DNA of 64,000 nucleotides, taken from Micrococcales bacterium 31B (GTDB taxonomy: Bacteria; Actinomycetota; Actinomycetes; Actinomycetales; Dermabacteraceae). Each line of letters starts with the position of its first letter. Position 1 is the first letter of the stretch. Below the pieces are notes generated by a model. It was given only the letters and a program-made list of their open reading frames with translations, was not told the DNA's origin and searched no databases. This document shows, piece by piece, positions 43,111 through 51,000 of the stretch. Where the stretch lies: assembly GCA_022803075.1 (NCBI GenBank), contig JAFFTF010000003.1, positions 38,037 to 102,036 of the forward strand, in the 5' to 3' direction. The position numbers were made by a program, and so were the translations under genes.

Positions 43111-43619
43111 GAGGTCACGCCCTCTTCGGCGAGAGTGAGTCGGAGCGCGCGCAGGGCATAGTGGGCGCGCGACTTCACGGTGCCCTCGGGAATCCCGAGC
43201 CGAATGGCGGTCTCGGCGACGGAGGAGCCTCGGTAATAGCATTCGAGCACTACGCTGCGACGTTCAGGGCTGAGGTCGCGCAGGGCATCGGCGACAACCC
43301 ACGCCTGCAAGACCCGGTCGACCTCGTCGGCGTCGTGGGCTCGGTCGGGCACGTCCGCGACGGTGAGTTCGCTCTGGGCGCGCCGGGTACGCCACTCGTC
43401 GATCACGAGATTTCGAGCCACGGTGAATAACCACGACCTCACGGAGCCCTGAGACTCAGAGAGCTTGCTTTGATGCTTCCACGCGCGAATCAGGGTGTCT
43501 TGCACGATGTCCTGCGCATGGGCGTCGTCGTTGCCGGTCAGGCGCAGGCAGTACCGCCACAGCGCCGCGGCGTGCTCGTCATGCAATTGCTGCACGAGCA
43601 GGGTGGGGTCGATATTCAC
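43107..43619 (-). CDS. ECF-type RNA polymerase sigma factor
   Basis: 170 residues if the GTG at 43619 is used: AGGAGG lies five bases before it, whereas the GTG at 43625 overlaps the ribosome site. Sigma region 2 (EHAAALWRYCLRLTGNDDAHAQDIVQDTLIRAWKH) and region 4 (LRDLSPERRSVVLECYYRGSSVAETAIRLGIPEGTVKSRAHYALRALR) are complete. The layout resembles SigK/SigL-type pairs with a co-encoded RskA-like anti-sigma factor. Confidence 0.92.
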   Translation of the reverse strand: MNIDPTLLVQQLHDEHAAALWRYCLRLTGNDDAHAQDIVQDTLIRAWKHQSKLSESQGSVRSWLFTVARNLVIDEWRTRRAQSELTVADVPDRAHDADEVDRVLQAWVVADALRDLSPERRSVVLECYYRGSSVAETAIRLGIPEGTVKSRAHYALRALRLTLAEEGVTS

Positions 43620-43676
43620 GTTCACCTCCTGACCTGTATACGGCCGCTGAGCCCCGGCGGTTCACCGGGCGCCCCC

Positions 43677-43997
43677 TTATTCTGCGGTGGGTTTCGCGCG
43701 GGCCGAGTCACCCGAGGCGTCCGATTCGGTGACGGTGTACTCGCGGAGGATTCCCGCCGTGTTACGGCCCCACTCACTGAGCGCCGCGCGCACCTGATGG
43801 GCGTCGAACGCTGCCCGGTCTACGAAGCGCTCTGCGACGCTCCACACGTGTGGGTCGCTCGTGGGTTCGACCACGAAGGCGAGGCAGCCCGGTTCGGCGC
43901 TCGAAAGTTCGCGATGCCGGGGTAGGTGCCGTGCAACCCGCTCGGCCTCGGCTGGGGTGGAGCACACGAGGCGTCCGGTCAGGGTTACGGCGTTCAT
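43677..43997 (-). CDS. Antibiotic biosynthesis monooxygenase (ABM) domain protein
   Basis: 106 residues from the ATG at 43997. The dimeric alpha-beta barrel ABM fold is suggested by TLTGRLVCSTPAEAERVARHLPRHRELSSAEPGCLAFVVEPTSDPHVWSVAERFVDRAAFDAHQ. Family members are cofactor-free quinol monooxygenases or similar small enzymes. Confidence 0.75.
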   Translation of the reverse strand: MNAVTLTGRLVCSTPAEAERVARHLPRHRELSSAEPGCLAFVVEPTSDPHVWSVAERFVDRAAFDAHQVRAALSEWGRNTAGILREYTVTESDASGDSARAKPTAE

Positions 43998-44182
43998 GAG
44001 ACTCCCGGGTGATGCGGTCGCGGCAGAGGGCTTTGTGCAGCGAGGCTCCAACCGCGCCGTCAACCCATCATGTCACTCGCGGGTGCCTCGCGCCCCGAGC
44101 GCGACTTTGGTAGGGCTAGCACCCGCAAAATCTGGAGGATAGATCCCGTGACTCGCGGGCCCGGCCGGCATAGAGTGAGCGC

Positions 44183-44437
44183 ATGAACCCTCTCTTTGAA
44201 GCCATTCGTCAGTCCGGTTTTCGTCGCGGCCCCGACCGCCTGGTTGGCGGCCTCGCCGGAGGTCTCGCCGTGAAATTCGGGTTCGATGTGTGGATCACCC
44301 GCCTGCTCATTTTGATTGCGTTCCTCCTGCCCGTCATCGGCGTGGGTCTCTACTTTGTGCTGTGGGCGCTGACCCCCTGGCAGGACGCCTCGATTCCCCT
44401 CGAGCGGGCGCTTTCGAATAGGCCCAATTCACGCTAG
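44183..44437 (+). CDS. PspC domain small membrane protein
   Basis: 84 residues: RRGPDRLVGGLAGGLAVKFGFDVWITRLLILIAFLLPVIGVGLYFVLWALTPWQD is a PspC domain with one or two membrane segments. PspC proteins act in envelope stress responses; this short form lacks the sensory domain of longer members. Confidence 0.82.
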   Translation: MNPLFEAIRQSGFRRGPDRLVGGLAGGLAVKFGFDVWITRLLILIAFLLPVIGVGLYFVLWALTPWQDASIPLERALSNRPNSR

Positions 44438-44459
44438 CGTCGGCGCAGGGAACTGACCT

Positions 44460-44795
44460 GTGAGCACTGAGGATGACGTACGCAGCCTCGCGGGATCGTT
44501 GCCCAAGGTGACCGAGCGCACCTCGTATGGCACACCGGCGTTCTACGTTGCGGGAAAGATATTCCTGCGGTTCCACGAGGAGCCTGGCGTGCTGGTGTGC
44601 TGGCGCAAAGACCTCTCCGAACGCGAACTGCTGCTCGCGACCGGCGAAGGCAAGTTCTTATCGACCTCACACTACGCGGGCCATGCCAGCGTCCTTGTCC
44701 GGCTGTCTCTCGTCGGGCTAGACGAACTCGCCGAGCTCGTGACGGAAGCGTGGGAAGCCCGCGCCCCGAAGCGCCCCACCACAGCGCTCGAGTAA
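44460..44795 (+). CDS. MmcQ/YjbR family protein
   Basis: 111 residues from a GTG start. The sequence VRSLAGSLPKVTERTSYGTPAFYVAGKIFLRFHEEPGVLVCWRKDLSERELLLA matches the YjbR/CyaY-like fold family, small proteins of uncertain function that may bind DNA. It follows pspC by 22 bases. Confidence 0.8.
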   Translation: MSTEDDVRSLAGSLPKVTERTSYGTPAFYVAGKIFLRFHEEPGVLVCWRKDLSERELLLATGEGKFLSTSHYAGHASVLVRLSLVGLDELAELVTEAWEARAPKRPTTALE

Positions 44796-44853
44796 TCGAC
44801 CCGGCGCCAACCAAGTAGTCCATCTCGAACCCCGATTAGGGCTCGACGCTCAG

Positions 44854-45297
44854 TTAGTTGTCGGCCTCTAGCAGCGCCCCGAGCCGGGCGAGGTCTCCGC
44901 GGGTGGCCCGTCTCATTGCCGCCTCCAGAAGCGGCGCCGTGAACCGTGCAAACCCCGCGGGCTCGCCGCGATTTCGCAGACGCATTCGCGTGTGCGACTC
45001 CCCGACCGCCTCCCACTCGTAGGTGGTCTCCATGGGGAACGGACCGTCCGCGGTGCGCATCACGAGGCGACGACCCGGCGCGAACTCCACCACCTGGTAC
45101 GTGTAGGCCAGTCGCCTGCCCAGAAACGTCGCGACGAAGTCCATGCGTGAACCTAGTGCGACAGGCAGCTCCGTTTGCCACTCCACCGAGCGGATGTTCG
45201 CGTACCAGCGGGTGACGTTAGACGGGTCCGCGGCAAAACTCGACACCACCTCAAGGGGTCGGCGAATCATGGTCTCCACCTGCACGTCAACGCTCAT
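44854..45297 (-). CDS. SRPBCC (polyketide cyclase-like) family protein
   Basis: 147 residues with the START-like order: ETMIRRPLEVVSSFAADPSNVTRWYANIRSVEW, VEFAPGRRLVMRTADGPFPMETTYEWEAVGESHTRMRLRNRGEP and a long C-terminal helix (AAMRRATRGDLARLGALLE). Binds a hydrophobic ligand; function unknown. Confidence 0.82.
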   Translation of the reverse strand: MSVDVQVETMIRRPLEVVSSFAADPSNVTRWYANIRSVEWQTELPVALGSRMDFVATFLGRRLAYTYQVVEFAPGRRLVMRTADGPFPMETTYEWEAVGESHTRMRLRNRGEPAGFARFTAPLLEAAMRRATRGDLARLGALLEADN

Positions 45298-45350
45298 GGC
45301 TGCAGTCTAGGCGCAGTGCCTGGTCGCGGCAGCCCACCGCGCCCCGTCGT

Positions 45351-45394
45351 CCGGACGCAGAGGTGGGCTGGTACCAGCCCACCCGCGCGTCCGG
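45351..45394. terminator. Large palindromic element with CCGGACGC ends
   Basis: CCGGACGC (45351-45358) and GCGTCCGG (45387-45394) flank the perfect 20-base palindrome GTGGGCTGGTACCAGCCCAC (45363-45382). Both arms read as the dispersed repeat, CCGGACGC...GTGGGCTGG. It lies between the start of the SRPBCC gene and the CPBP protease gene. Confidence 0.6.
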
Positions 45395-45478
45395 CCTGTG
45401 CCTGGGTTTTCGCGACTCCCGGCAGCGCGGCGCAGAACCTGCTTGGATGGCAGTGTGCGCTTCACTTTCGAAGACCGC

Positions 45479-46251
45479 ATGCTTCGCCGCTCCTGTATGT
45501 TGCTCGCCGTGCGCCTCGTCGCGGTGCTCCTCGTCGCGTGCGCCTCGTCGCGTGCGTCTCGTGGCTCGCGCTGCGGGTCGCCACCGGCACGTCGGCTTTT
45601 CCACCGAGTTCGGTGTGGGCCACGCTGGGCCTCGTGCCCGTTAATCTGATCTGCCTCGTGCTGGTGCGAAAGTACTATCGCGAGCTGGGGCTCGGCCTGC
45701 GAGAAGCCCTCGGCGTGCGTCGCGGGCGCCTCGAGCGCGACGTGCTGTGGGGACTGTTGTGGCTGTGCGTGCTCAACATTCCCTTCACGCTGGCCGTTGG
45801 CGCCACCGTGTTCGCCCTGTATGGCCCCGCCGCGCCGCGCGCCGTCGAAACCATTTTCTTCGACGCCTCAGCGCAGTCTCCCCTCGCGGCGGTGCCGCTG
45901 CTCGTGCTGTCGCCCGTCGCGATCGTGCCGTTCATGCTGATCAACGCGCCCACTGAAGAATTGGTGTTCCGCGGCTACGCCCTCACCGGGTTGACTCGGG
46001 CATGGGGTGCCCCAGCGGGCAAGCTCGTCACCTCCGGGGTATTTGGCGCCCAGCACATCGTCTTCGCAGCCACCCCACCCGGAATGCTCGTCTACTTCGT
46101 GGCGTTTACCGCGTGGGGCCTTACCGCCTCGCTGATCGTTCGTCTGCAGGGGCGCCCGCTACCGGTCGCGATCGCCCACTGGATCACCATCATCATGCTC
46201 TCGGCGCCCGGTATCGTGTTCCCGATTCTCATGCTCGTGGGGGTCGTGTAG
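45479..46251 (+). CDS. CPBP family intramembrane metalloprotease, N-terminus shifted by a tandem repeat
   Basis: The family motifs EELVFRG (EExxxR) and FGAQH (FxxxH) and about six membrane helices identify a CAAX protease/bacteriocin-processing protein. The natural start appears to be the ATG at 45479, giving a membrane helix, but between 45510 and 45552 three near-identical copies of TGCGCCTCGTCGCG (15, 14, 14 bases) shift the frame. Deleting one 14-base copy joins the N-terminal helix to CVSWLALRVATG. As read, an in-frame GTG at 45538 would still allow a ~237-residue product with a shortened first helix. Likely substrate: a peptide or membrane protein. Confidence 0.7.
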
Positions 46252-46270
46252 AGGGTCTGGGTTGTGATTG

Positions 46271-46288
46271 CGGACGCCGCGTGGCCCG
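46271..46288 (+). repeat. CCGGACGC-family repeat
   Basis: CGGACGCCGCGTGGCCCG is identical to bases 576-593 and lies between the CPBP gene and the convergent acetyltransferase. Confidence 0.55.
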
Positions 46289-46311
46289 TTCCGCGCCCGG
46301 CCCCCTTGGCC

Positions 46312-46857
46312 CTACCCCTGGGCGACGGGGAGCGGGTCAAAGACGGGGCTATGATCAGTGCGCAGTCGTCCGTAAGTGTCGACATCGACGCGCTCGTCGT
46401 CCACGAGAAACTTCTGCCGTTCCGTGCCCTCCTTGATGAACCCGGCCCGCCGCGCGACGGCCCCCGAGGCGGGGTTGTTGACGCGATGGCCGGGTTCGAG
46501 CCGGTCGAGGCCCCAGTCGGTCAGCGCCCACCCGGCCACGGTGGCAACCGCACGCGCCACCCAACCGTGGCCGCGCGCGTCCGCATGCATCCAATACCTG
46601 AGCCCGCCGCTGCGGTTCTCGGCGTCGATGCTCACTCACACGAGGCCGACGAGGCGGTCGGCACGTGCGATGGCCCAGGGGCGGTGCGCGGAGCCGGGCG
46701 AGAGCAGCCGCGCGATGTAGCCGTCGGCGTCGCCCTTTGTCTCGAGCTTGCCCTGCCGGCTCATGTCGGGGTTCGAGGCGAAGGCCGCGAGCACGTCCGG
46801 CGCGTCGCCGGGGCGTAGGCGTCGAAGGCGCGGTTCGGGGGTGTGCGTCGGTGTCAT
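46312..46857 (-). pseudogene. GNAT acetyltransferase with an in-frame TGA
   Basis: One frame from the ATG at 46857 encodes an RimJ/RimL-type GNAT enzyme: RLRRLRPGDAPDVLAAFASNPDMSRQG ... RPWAIARADRLVGLV, then TGA at 46636-46638, then VSIDAENRSGGLRYWMHADARGHGWVARAVATVAGWALTDWGLDRLEPGHRVNNPASGAVARRAGFIKEGTERQKF. Related proteins read Gly at the stop position, so GGA probably mutated to TGA. The acetyl-CoA site (ARGHGWVARAV) lies after the stop. Confidence 0.75.
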
Positions 46858-46906
46858 GGCACCAGTATGTCCGGCAAGCAGCCCTTGGAAAGAACATTTT
46901 TTCTCG

Positions 46907-46934
46907 AAAGTACTTTTCATTTTGGAAAGTACTT
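46907..46934. promoter_or_regulatory. Two AAAGTACTT operator copies
   Basis: AAAGTACTTT (46907-46916) and AAAGTACTT (46926-46934), centres 19 bases apart, lie in an AT-rich promoter zone just before the small membrane-protein operon that ends with a winged-helix regulator gene. The pattern suggests autoregulation by that regulator. Confidence 0.5.
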
Positions 46935-46979
46935 GCTACGCTAGTGGCACATCGCAAGACCACCACCAAGGAGCACATC

Positions 46980-47207
46980 ATGGGAACCACAAACACCACC
47001 AAAGCACTCCGTATCAGCCTCAAGTGGGCGTGGACGGGCCTCGCAGCCGGCATCGCGTGCATGATCGCCCTGTTCATCGCGGGGATCGTGACGCAAACGC
47101 CGGGCCTTACCGTCATGGCAGCATCCATCGCCGCCATGCTGGGCGGCGCCTGGGCCGGCATCCACACCACGCTTCAACGCAAGCTCGCCCGGGCGGAGCA
47201 GCCATAA
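46980..47207 (+). CDS. Small two-helix membrane protein
   Basis: 75 residues from the ATG at 46980 (AAGGAG upstream). Two hydrophobic segments (TGLAAGIACMIALFIAGIV and LTVMAASIAAMLGGAWAGI). First gene of a three-gene operon with a second membrane protein and a winged-helix regulator. Function unknown. Confidence 0.65.
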   Translation: MGTTNTTKALRISLKWAWTGLAAGIACMIALFIAGIVTQTPGLTVMAASIAAMLGGAWAGIHTTLQRKLARAEQP

Positions 47208-47641
47208 GCCGCCCCACGAGCGGCGGCCTCAGCCCCGAAGAGGCCCGCAGGCTCCTCGCGCAGGCCGCCCAAACCGAAACCACCGCCAAGGCCGGGGCCA
47301 GTTGGCCGCACATTGCGGGGCTCTTGACACTCGGGGCGGCCTCGTCGATCACACTGCCCGCTTTGGCATTTGCACCCAGCGGCATGATCGCGATCCCCAT
47401 CAGCCTCTTGATGCTGTGGATCGCACTGTCATTTACCGTCATGACAGTTTTCAATCGCGGCGCGAAACGCGGATTCGGCAAGCGGTGGGTCATCACGATC
47501 ATCTTGTGGGGCGTCGCCTGGATGGTTAGCGTTATCGGCGCCTTGAACTGGTTCGCCGATCAGACGTGGTTTCTCGTGGCCGCCTGCGCGGCACTGACCG
47601 CCATCACCGTGGCGGGAGCCTGGGTTGAGGCCACGCGATGA
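47204..47641 (+). CDS. Membrane protein, apparent ATA start
   Basis: 145 residues if translation begins at the ATA at 47204-47206, which has GGAG five bases upstream and forms ATAA with the stop of the preceding gene. No ATG, GTG or TTG is available in frame at a sensible place. The start region (SRPTSGGLSPEEARRLLAQA) looks like a complete N-terminus, followed by four membrane segments. An ancestral ATGA junction with one G-to-A change would explain this. Function unknown; coupled to the regulator gene by ATGA. Confidence 0.6.
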   Translation: MSRPTSGGLSPEEARRLLAQAAQTETTAKAGASWPHIAGLLTLGAASSITLPALAFAPSGMIAIPISLLMLWIALSFTVMTVFNRGAKRGFGKRWVITIILWGVAWMVSVIGALNWFADQTWFLVAACAALTAITVAGAWVEATR

Positions 47642-47952
47642 CCGAAAAACACCCCAGGCACCAGCTCGTTGAAGCGCTCACGCATCCCGTGCGGTTCTCG
47701 CTCGTCGCCGCGTTGAACGCCACCGATTCTGTCGACTTCGCGACCGTGCGCGATCAACTTCAAATCAGCGACTCGGTACTCAGCCGACAGGCTTCTCAGC
47801 TCGAGGCCCTGGGCCTGCTCTCCATCAAAAAGGGGTACGTCGGCAAGCGACCGAAAACCTGGCTCGCGCTCACCCGGTCGGGCCGCGCCCAGTGGGCCTC
47901 GCACCTCGCGGGCCTGCACGCCATCGCGAGCGCGCCCGCGCCCGGCCCATGA
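47638..47952 (+). CDS. Winged-helix transcriptional regulator
   Basis: 104 residues, a single winged-helix domain: LVEALTHPVRFSLVAALNATDSVDFATVRDQLQISDSVLSRQASQLEALGLLSIKKGYVGKRPKTWLALTRSGRAQW. The wing and recognition helix match the HTH_34/MarR-like group often encoded beside membrane proteins. It probably binds the AAAGTACTT sites at 46907-46934 and represses its own operon. Confidence 0.85.
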   Translation: MTEKHPRHQLVEALTHPVRFSLVAALNATDSVDFATVRDQLQISDSVLSRQASQLEALGLLSIKKGYVGKRPKTWLALTRSGRAQWASHLAGLHAIASAPAPGP

Positions 47953-47965
47953 CACAATCGGCTCC

Positions 47966-48472
47966 ATGAATCAGACAGTTGAGCAGTGGGAAGCCTCGGT
48001 ACGGAGTTATTGGGAGCGCTTCGACACGCTGCAGCCGGCAGCCGCCGTCGCCGCCATGCGACACCTGGCAGAGTACTGCCCCGCGAGCGATGGGCGCGGC
48101 GCGTTCGAACTCGCCGGTGCTTATGACTCCCTGGGCTTCGAGGCCGAGGCAGGCAGGGCATACGAGCGCGCCCTCGAGTTGGGGCTCGATGAAACCAGGC
48201 ATGCCCGGCTGGCCGTGCAGTACGGTTCCACGCTGCGAAATGAGGGACGCCTCGATGAGGCGATTGCCGTCCTGCGCGCCGCCCCCCGCCACGAGTCCAC
48301 CGGTAACGCTCCCCAGATCGTTTTGGCGCTCGCCCTGCACAGTGCGGGTCGCAAGGATGAGGCTCTGCGAGTGGCTATAGAGGCACAGATTGATGCGCTG
48401 CCGCGCTACCAGCGGTCGATGCGAGGATACGCGGCCGCACTTACCGCGACCGCGGAGGCGGACGGAGAGTAG
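47966..48472 (+). CDS. Tetratricopeptide repeat protein
   Basis: 168 residues composed of helix-turn-helix repeats (GAFELAGAYDSLGFEAEAGRAYERALELG; ARLAVQYGSTLRNEGRLDEAIAVLRAAPR; IVLALALHSAGRKDEALRVAIEAQ) close to the TPR consensus. A cytoplasmic scaffold of unknown partner. Its last 67 bases overlap the convergent gene. Confidence 0.8.
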   Translation: MNQTVEQWEASVRSYWERFDTLQPAAAVAAMRHLAEYCPASDGRGAFELAGAYDSLGFEAEAGRAYERALELGLDETRHARLAVQYGSTLRNEGRLDEAIAVLRAAPRHESTGNAPQIVLALALHSAGRKDEALRVAIEAQIDALPRYQRSMRGYAAALTATAEADGE

Positions 48473-49137
48473 GACCGCTCGACTGGGGGCCCGAGGCAAT
48501 CAGACGGGCCCGCCAGAAACTCTTCAGCCATCTCCAAGGTCGGCTCTTGGCCCGGATACCGCCGCGCGCAGAAGTCAACGAAATTCGCCTCGACGCCGTC
48601 GGGCTCGCAGCGCGTGTAGACCTCGCTGGGCGCGACGTACGAGACGGCCTCGGGCAGCGGGAGGTCGAGCAACTCGATGAGATTACGGAGGTTGATCTCC
48701 GGAGTCTCCCGATGTTCAAGGTCGGCGCCACTCGCATCGATCACGATACGCCCGGCCTCAAACTCAGACATCGCGCCGTCAAAGTCGGTGAAACCGATCG
48801 TGATCGCGGCGCCGCGTGTGGCGGCGAGGGCGGCGTGCAGGGCACTCCACGCGGGCGCTGCCGTCGCAAAGTGCGGGGTCTGTTCGTCCCCCACCCACGT
48901 CGGAGGCGTCTCAGCCGTTCCAACAAGGTAATTCTCAATGTTTGCCCGGTAGCGCCAGCGGCCCGTCGCATGCCCGGTGAACACCGCAGTATTCGCGTCT
49001 AGGTCCTCGCGCACCCAGCCAAGGTCGAGCAGGTTGTAATGTCCTGGCTGCGGATCGAGGGCGACCAGGTACCGCTCGACCTCCGGCGCCACGTGGTGCG
49101 CGGTGATAGTGACCTTGGCTATTGACTCATTGGCCAT
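48406..49137 (-). CDS. Hypothetical protein
   Basis: 243 residues. The N-terminal half is beta-rich (YNLLDLGWVREDLDANTAVFTGHATGRWRYRANIENYLVG). The last ~35 residues run antisense through the end of the TPR gene and are Ser/Ala-rich. In the adjacent frame a stop falls right after EEFLAGPV, so the natural end may be at about 48510 and a one-base change may have extended it. No family recognised. Confidence 0.55.
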   Translation of the reverse strand: MANESIAKVTITAHHVAPEVERYLVALDPQPGHYNLLDLGWVREDLDANTAVFTGHATGRWRYRANIENYLVGTAETPPTWVGDEQTPHFATAAPAWSALHAALAATRGAAITIGFTDFDGAMSEFEAGRIVIDASGADLEHRETPEINLRNLIELLDLPLPEAVSYVAPSEVYTRCEPDGVEANFVDFCARRYPGQEPTLEMAEEFLAGPSDCLGPPVERSYSPSASAVAVSAAAYPRIDRW

Positions 49138-49280
49138 GCGTTGGCACCTTGGAATGATTTTCGGTGGCGTTCACGCCCGACAGCCAGGGTCGCGGTTGAC
49201 TGCGCTGCAATTCTTTCAGATTCACACCGGCAGCTGCCGAGGTTGACGGGAATGCGGCTCGCGGGCAGTTGCGAAAACCC

Positions 49281-49298
49281 GGCCACCGGAGCGTCCGG
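49281..49298 (-). repeat. CCGGACGC-family element downstream of a - strand gene
   Basis: On the - strand CCGGACGCTCCGGTGGCC contains a small CCGG/CCGG stem and is followed by GGGTTTTCG, so it may end the gene at 49308. Its first 16 bases also occur at 42291-42306. Confidence 0.5.
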
Positions 49299-49307
49299 CC
49301 TGCCAAT

Positions 49308-49733
49308 TTATCTCGCGAGGTGCTCGAACCCGGCGTCGCCGGGCGCCCACACCGCCCACGTACCATCGGCGAAACCCATGAGCTCGGCGATCTCCACGTG
49401 GACCTCCTCGCGGGCGGGATTAATGAAGAGCGCTCCCGTGTCCAGGGTAATGCCGAGACCCGCAGCCGCCCGCTGCGAGGTCGCGGTGACCGTGCCGGGC
49501 GTCAGCTTGCGCAGGGCGTCGGCGTAGCCAAGGTCGGCCTCGCGCCAGAGCCTGCCCGCGTACTCGACCTGCGGCCAGACGTAACAGTTGAGGGTGAGTG
49601 ACTCACTCACGTCGGTCTCGCCGTCGAGCCTGAATTGCACATAGTCGTTGACCACGAACTCCACGGCATACAGGCGAAACCCGACGAGTCGTTCGAGGGT
49701 CTGCTGCGGGGCGTACTGGCTGTGCTCGTTCAT
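49308..49733 (-). CDS. Hypothetical protein
   Basis: 141 residues from the ATG at 49733 (GGAGG upstream). Contains VNDYVQFRLDGETDVSESLTLNCYVWPQVEYAGRLWREADLGYADALRKL and an end GTWAVWAPGDAGFEHLAR. No signal or membrane segment and no family recognised. Confidence 0.6.
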   Translation of the reverse strand: MNEHSQYAPQQTLERLVGFRLYAVEFVVNDYVQFRLDGETDVSESLTLNCYVWPQVEYAGRLWREADLGYADALRKLTPGTVTATSQRAAAGLGITLDTGALFINPAREEVHVEIAELMGFADGTWAVWAPGDAGFEHLAR

Positions 49734-49804
49734 GCGACCTCCTGGGGGTGCGCGTTGCACGCTACCCTTGAATGCCGACCGCGCTCGCACTAGTCTCGCG
49801 AAGC

Positions 49805-50362
49805 ATGGGACTCCTAACTTTCAGCATGAACGTGACCGTGGATGGCTGCATCGATCACCGCGAGGGCATCGCCGACGACGAAACGCACGCCTACTTCACA
49901 GGCCTGCTTGGCGAGAGCGGGGCCATGCTGTTCGGTCGCATCACGTACGAAATGATGGAGGTCTATTGGCCTGCCGTCGCCCGCGGGGAGGTTGAGGCGC
50001 CGCCTGCGATTAGCGCCTGGGCCACGGCGCTGGAATCAAAACCCAAGTACGTGGTGTCGTCGACGCGCACTGACTACCCGTGGACCAACAGTCATCACCT
50101 CACCGGTGACCTGCGCAAGGCGGTGCAAAGTTTGAAGGACGCCACCCCGGGGGGCGTGCTGGTCGGCAGCGGTGCGCTCGCGAATCATCTCGACCGCCTC
50201 GGCCTCGTCGACGAGTACCGGCTACTGCTGCAACCGCGGATCGTCGGCCACGGCCCCACCCTCTACGCGAGTGGCCTGCCGGAGACGCGCCGGCTCACGC
50301 TGCTCTCGGCGCGGCAACTTGGCAACGGGGTGCTTGCGCTGCATTACGGACGCGGGGGGTGA
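49805..50362 (+). CDS. Dihydrofolate reductase-family (RibD C-like) protein
   Basis: 185 residues from the ATG at 49805. MGLLTFSMNVTVDGCIDHREGIADDETHAYFTGLL, ESGAMLFGRITYEMMEVYWP and GGVLVGSGALANHLDRLGLVDEYRLLLQPRIVGHG are typical of the YyaP/YwjB-like branch of the RibD/DHFR superfamily. An NADPH-dependent reductase of unknown substrate. Confidence 0.82.
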   Translation: MGLLTFSMNVTVDGCIDHREGIADDETHAYFTGLLGESGAMLFGRITYEMMEVYWPAVARGEVEAPPAISAWATALESKPKYVVSSTRTDYPWTNSHHLTGDLRKAVQSLKDATPGGVLVGSGALANHLDRLGLVDEYRLLLQPRIVGHGPTLYASGLPETRRLTLLSARQLGNGVLALHYGRGG

Positions 50363-50455
50363 CCCGTTGGCCGGAACGCCACCCTTGGCCGGTGTGGTTG
50401 CGAAAGTCGAATCGCAATACGCCTCCGCTTGCCTCGCAGCCAACAGCACAGACAC

Positions 50456-50746
50456 CTAGAAATGCCGCTCGAAATCCATTCGCTTATGCAGCACCCTGAC
50501 CACCTCAATGTGGTTCGCGCTGTGCCGGTAGAAAATGTGGTGAACTCCGACAGCGTAACTGCGATAGCAGGCGCGAACTTCATCGCGAGCTCGACCCCTT
50601 TCAGGATCATCGACTAGCCGCTCGACCGCCGCCTGCACCTCGCGGATGTACTTCTTCGCTTGGCCAGCACCCCAACGCTCCGCGGTAAAATCCCAGATCG
50701 TCGACAGGTCTCGTTCGGCGGCCGGAGTGAATTTAAACCGGTTCAC
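50456..50746 (-). CDS. parE: ParE/RelE-superfamily toxin
   Basis: 96 residues: FKFTPAAERDLSTIWDFTAERWGAGQAKKYIREVQAAVERLVDDPERG and VGVHHIFYRHSANHIEVVRVLHKRMD are typical of ParE-type toxins, which act on gyrase. It overlaps its antitoxin gene by four bases (ATGA). Confidence 0.88.
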   Translation of the reverse strand: MNRFKFTPAAERDLSTIWDFTAERWGAGQAKKYIREVQAAVERLVDDPERGRARDEVRACYRSYAVGVHHIFYRHSANHIEVVRVLHKRMDFERHF

Positions 50747-50976
50747 GATGCCTTTGACGCAATAAACGCTTCAAAATCGAATTCTTCGGCCTCGCCGCTC
50801 GCTTCACCCATCGCCAATGCCGAGCGTAGTGTGGCAAGGTGGACCTCGCGCTCTTCCAATAGGCGCAAGCCAGCACGAACGACCTCGCTCGCCGACCGAT
50901 ACCTTCCCGTTTCGACCTGTTCCGAGAGGAACGAAGCGAAGTGAGCATCAAGGCTGATCGACGTGTTTGTTGACAT
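50743..50976 (-). CDS. parD: ParD-type antitoxin
   Basis: 77 residues of the CC2985/ParD ribbon-helix-helix family: ISLDAHFASFLSEQVETGRYRSASEVVRAGLRLLEEREVHLATLRSALA, then a flexible acidic tail that wraps the toxin. Antitoxin-first order with ParE downstream. Confidence 0.88.
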   Translation of the reverse strand: MSTNTSISLDAHFASFLSEQVETGRYRSASEVVRAGLRLLEEREVHLATLRSALAMGEASGEAEEFDFEAFIASKAS

Positions 50977-50987
50977 AGGCCAATGTT

Positions 50988-51000
50988 ACCAAGGATTGGT
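50988..51000. promoter_or_regulatory. Inverted repeat ACCAA-GGA-TTGGT before parDE
   Basis: Five-base arms lie 12 bases upstream of the parD start, a typical place for ParD autoregulation. Confidence 0.45.
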
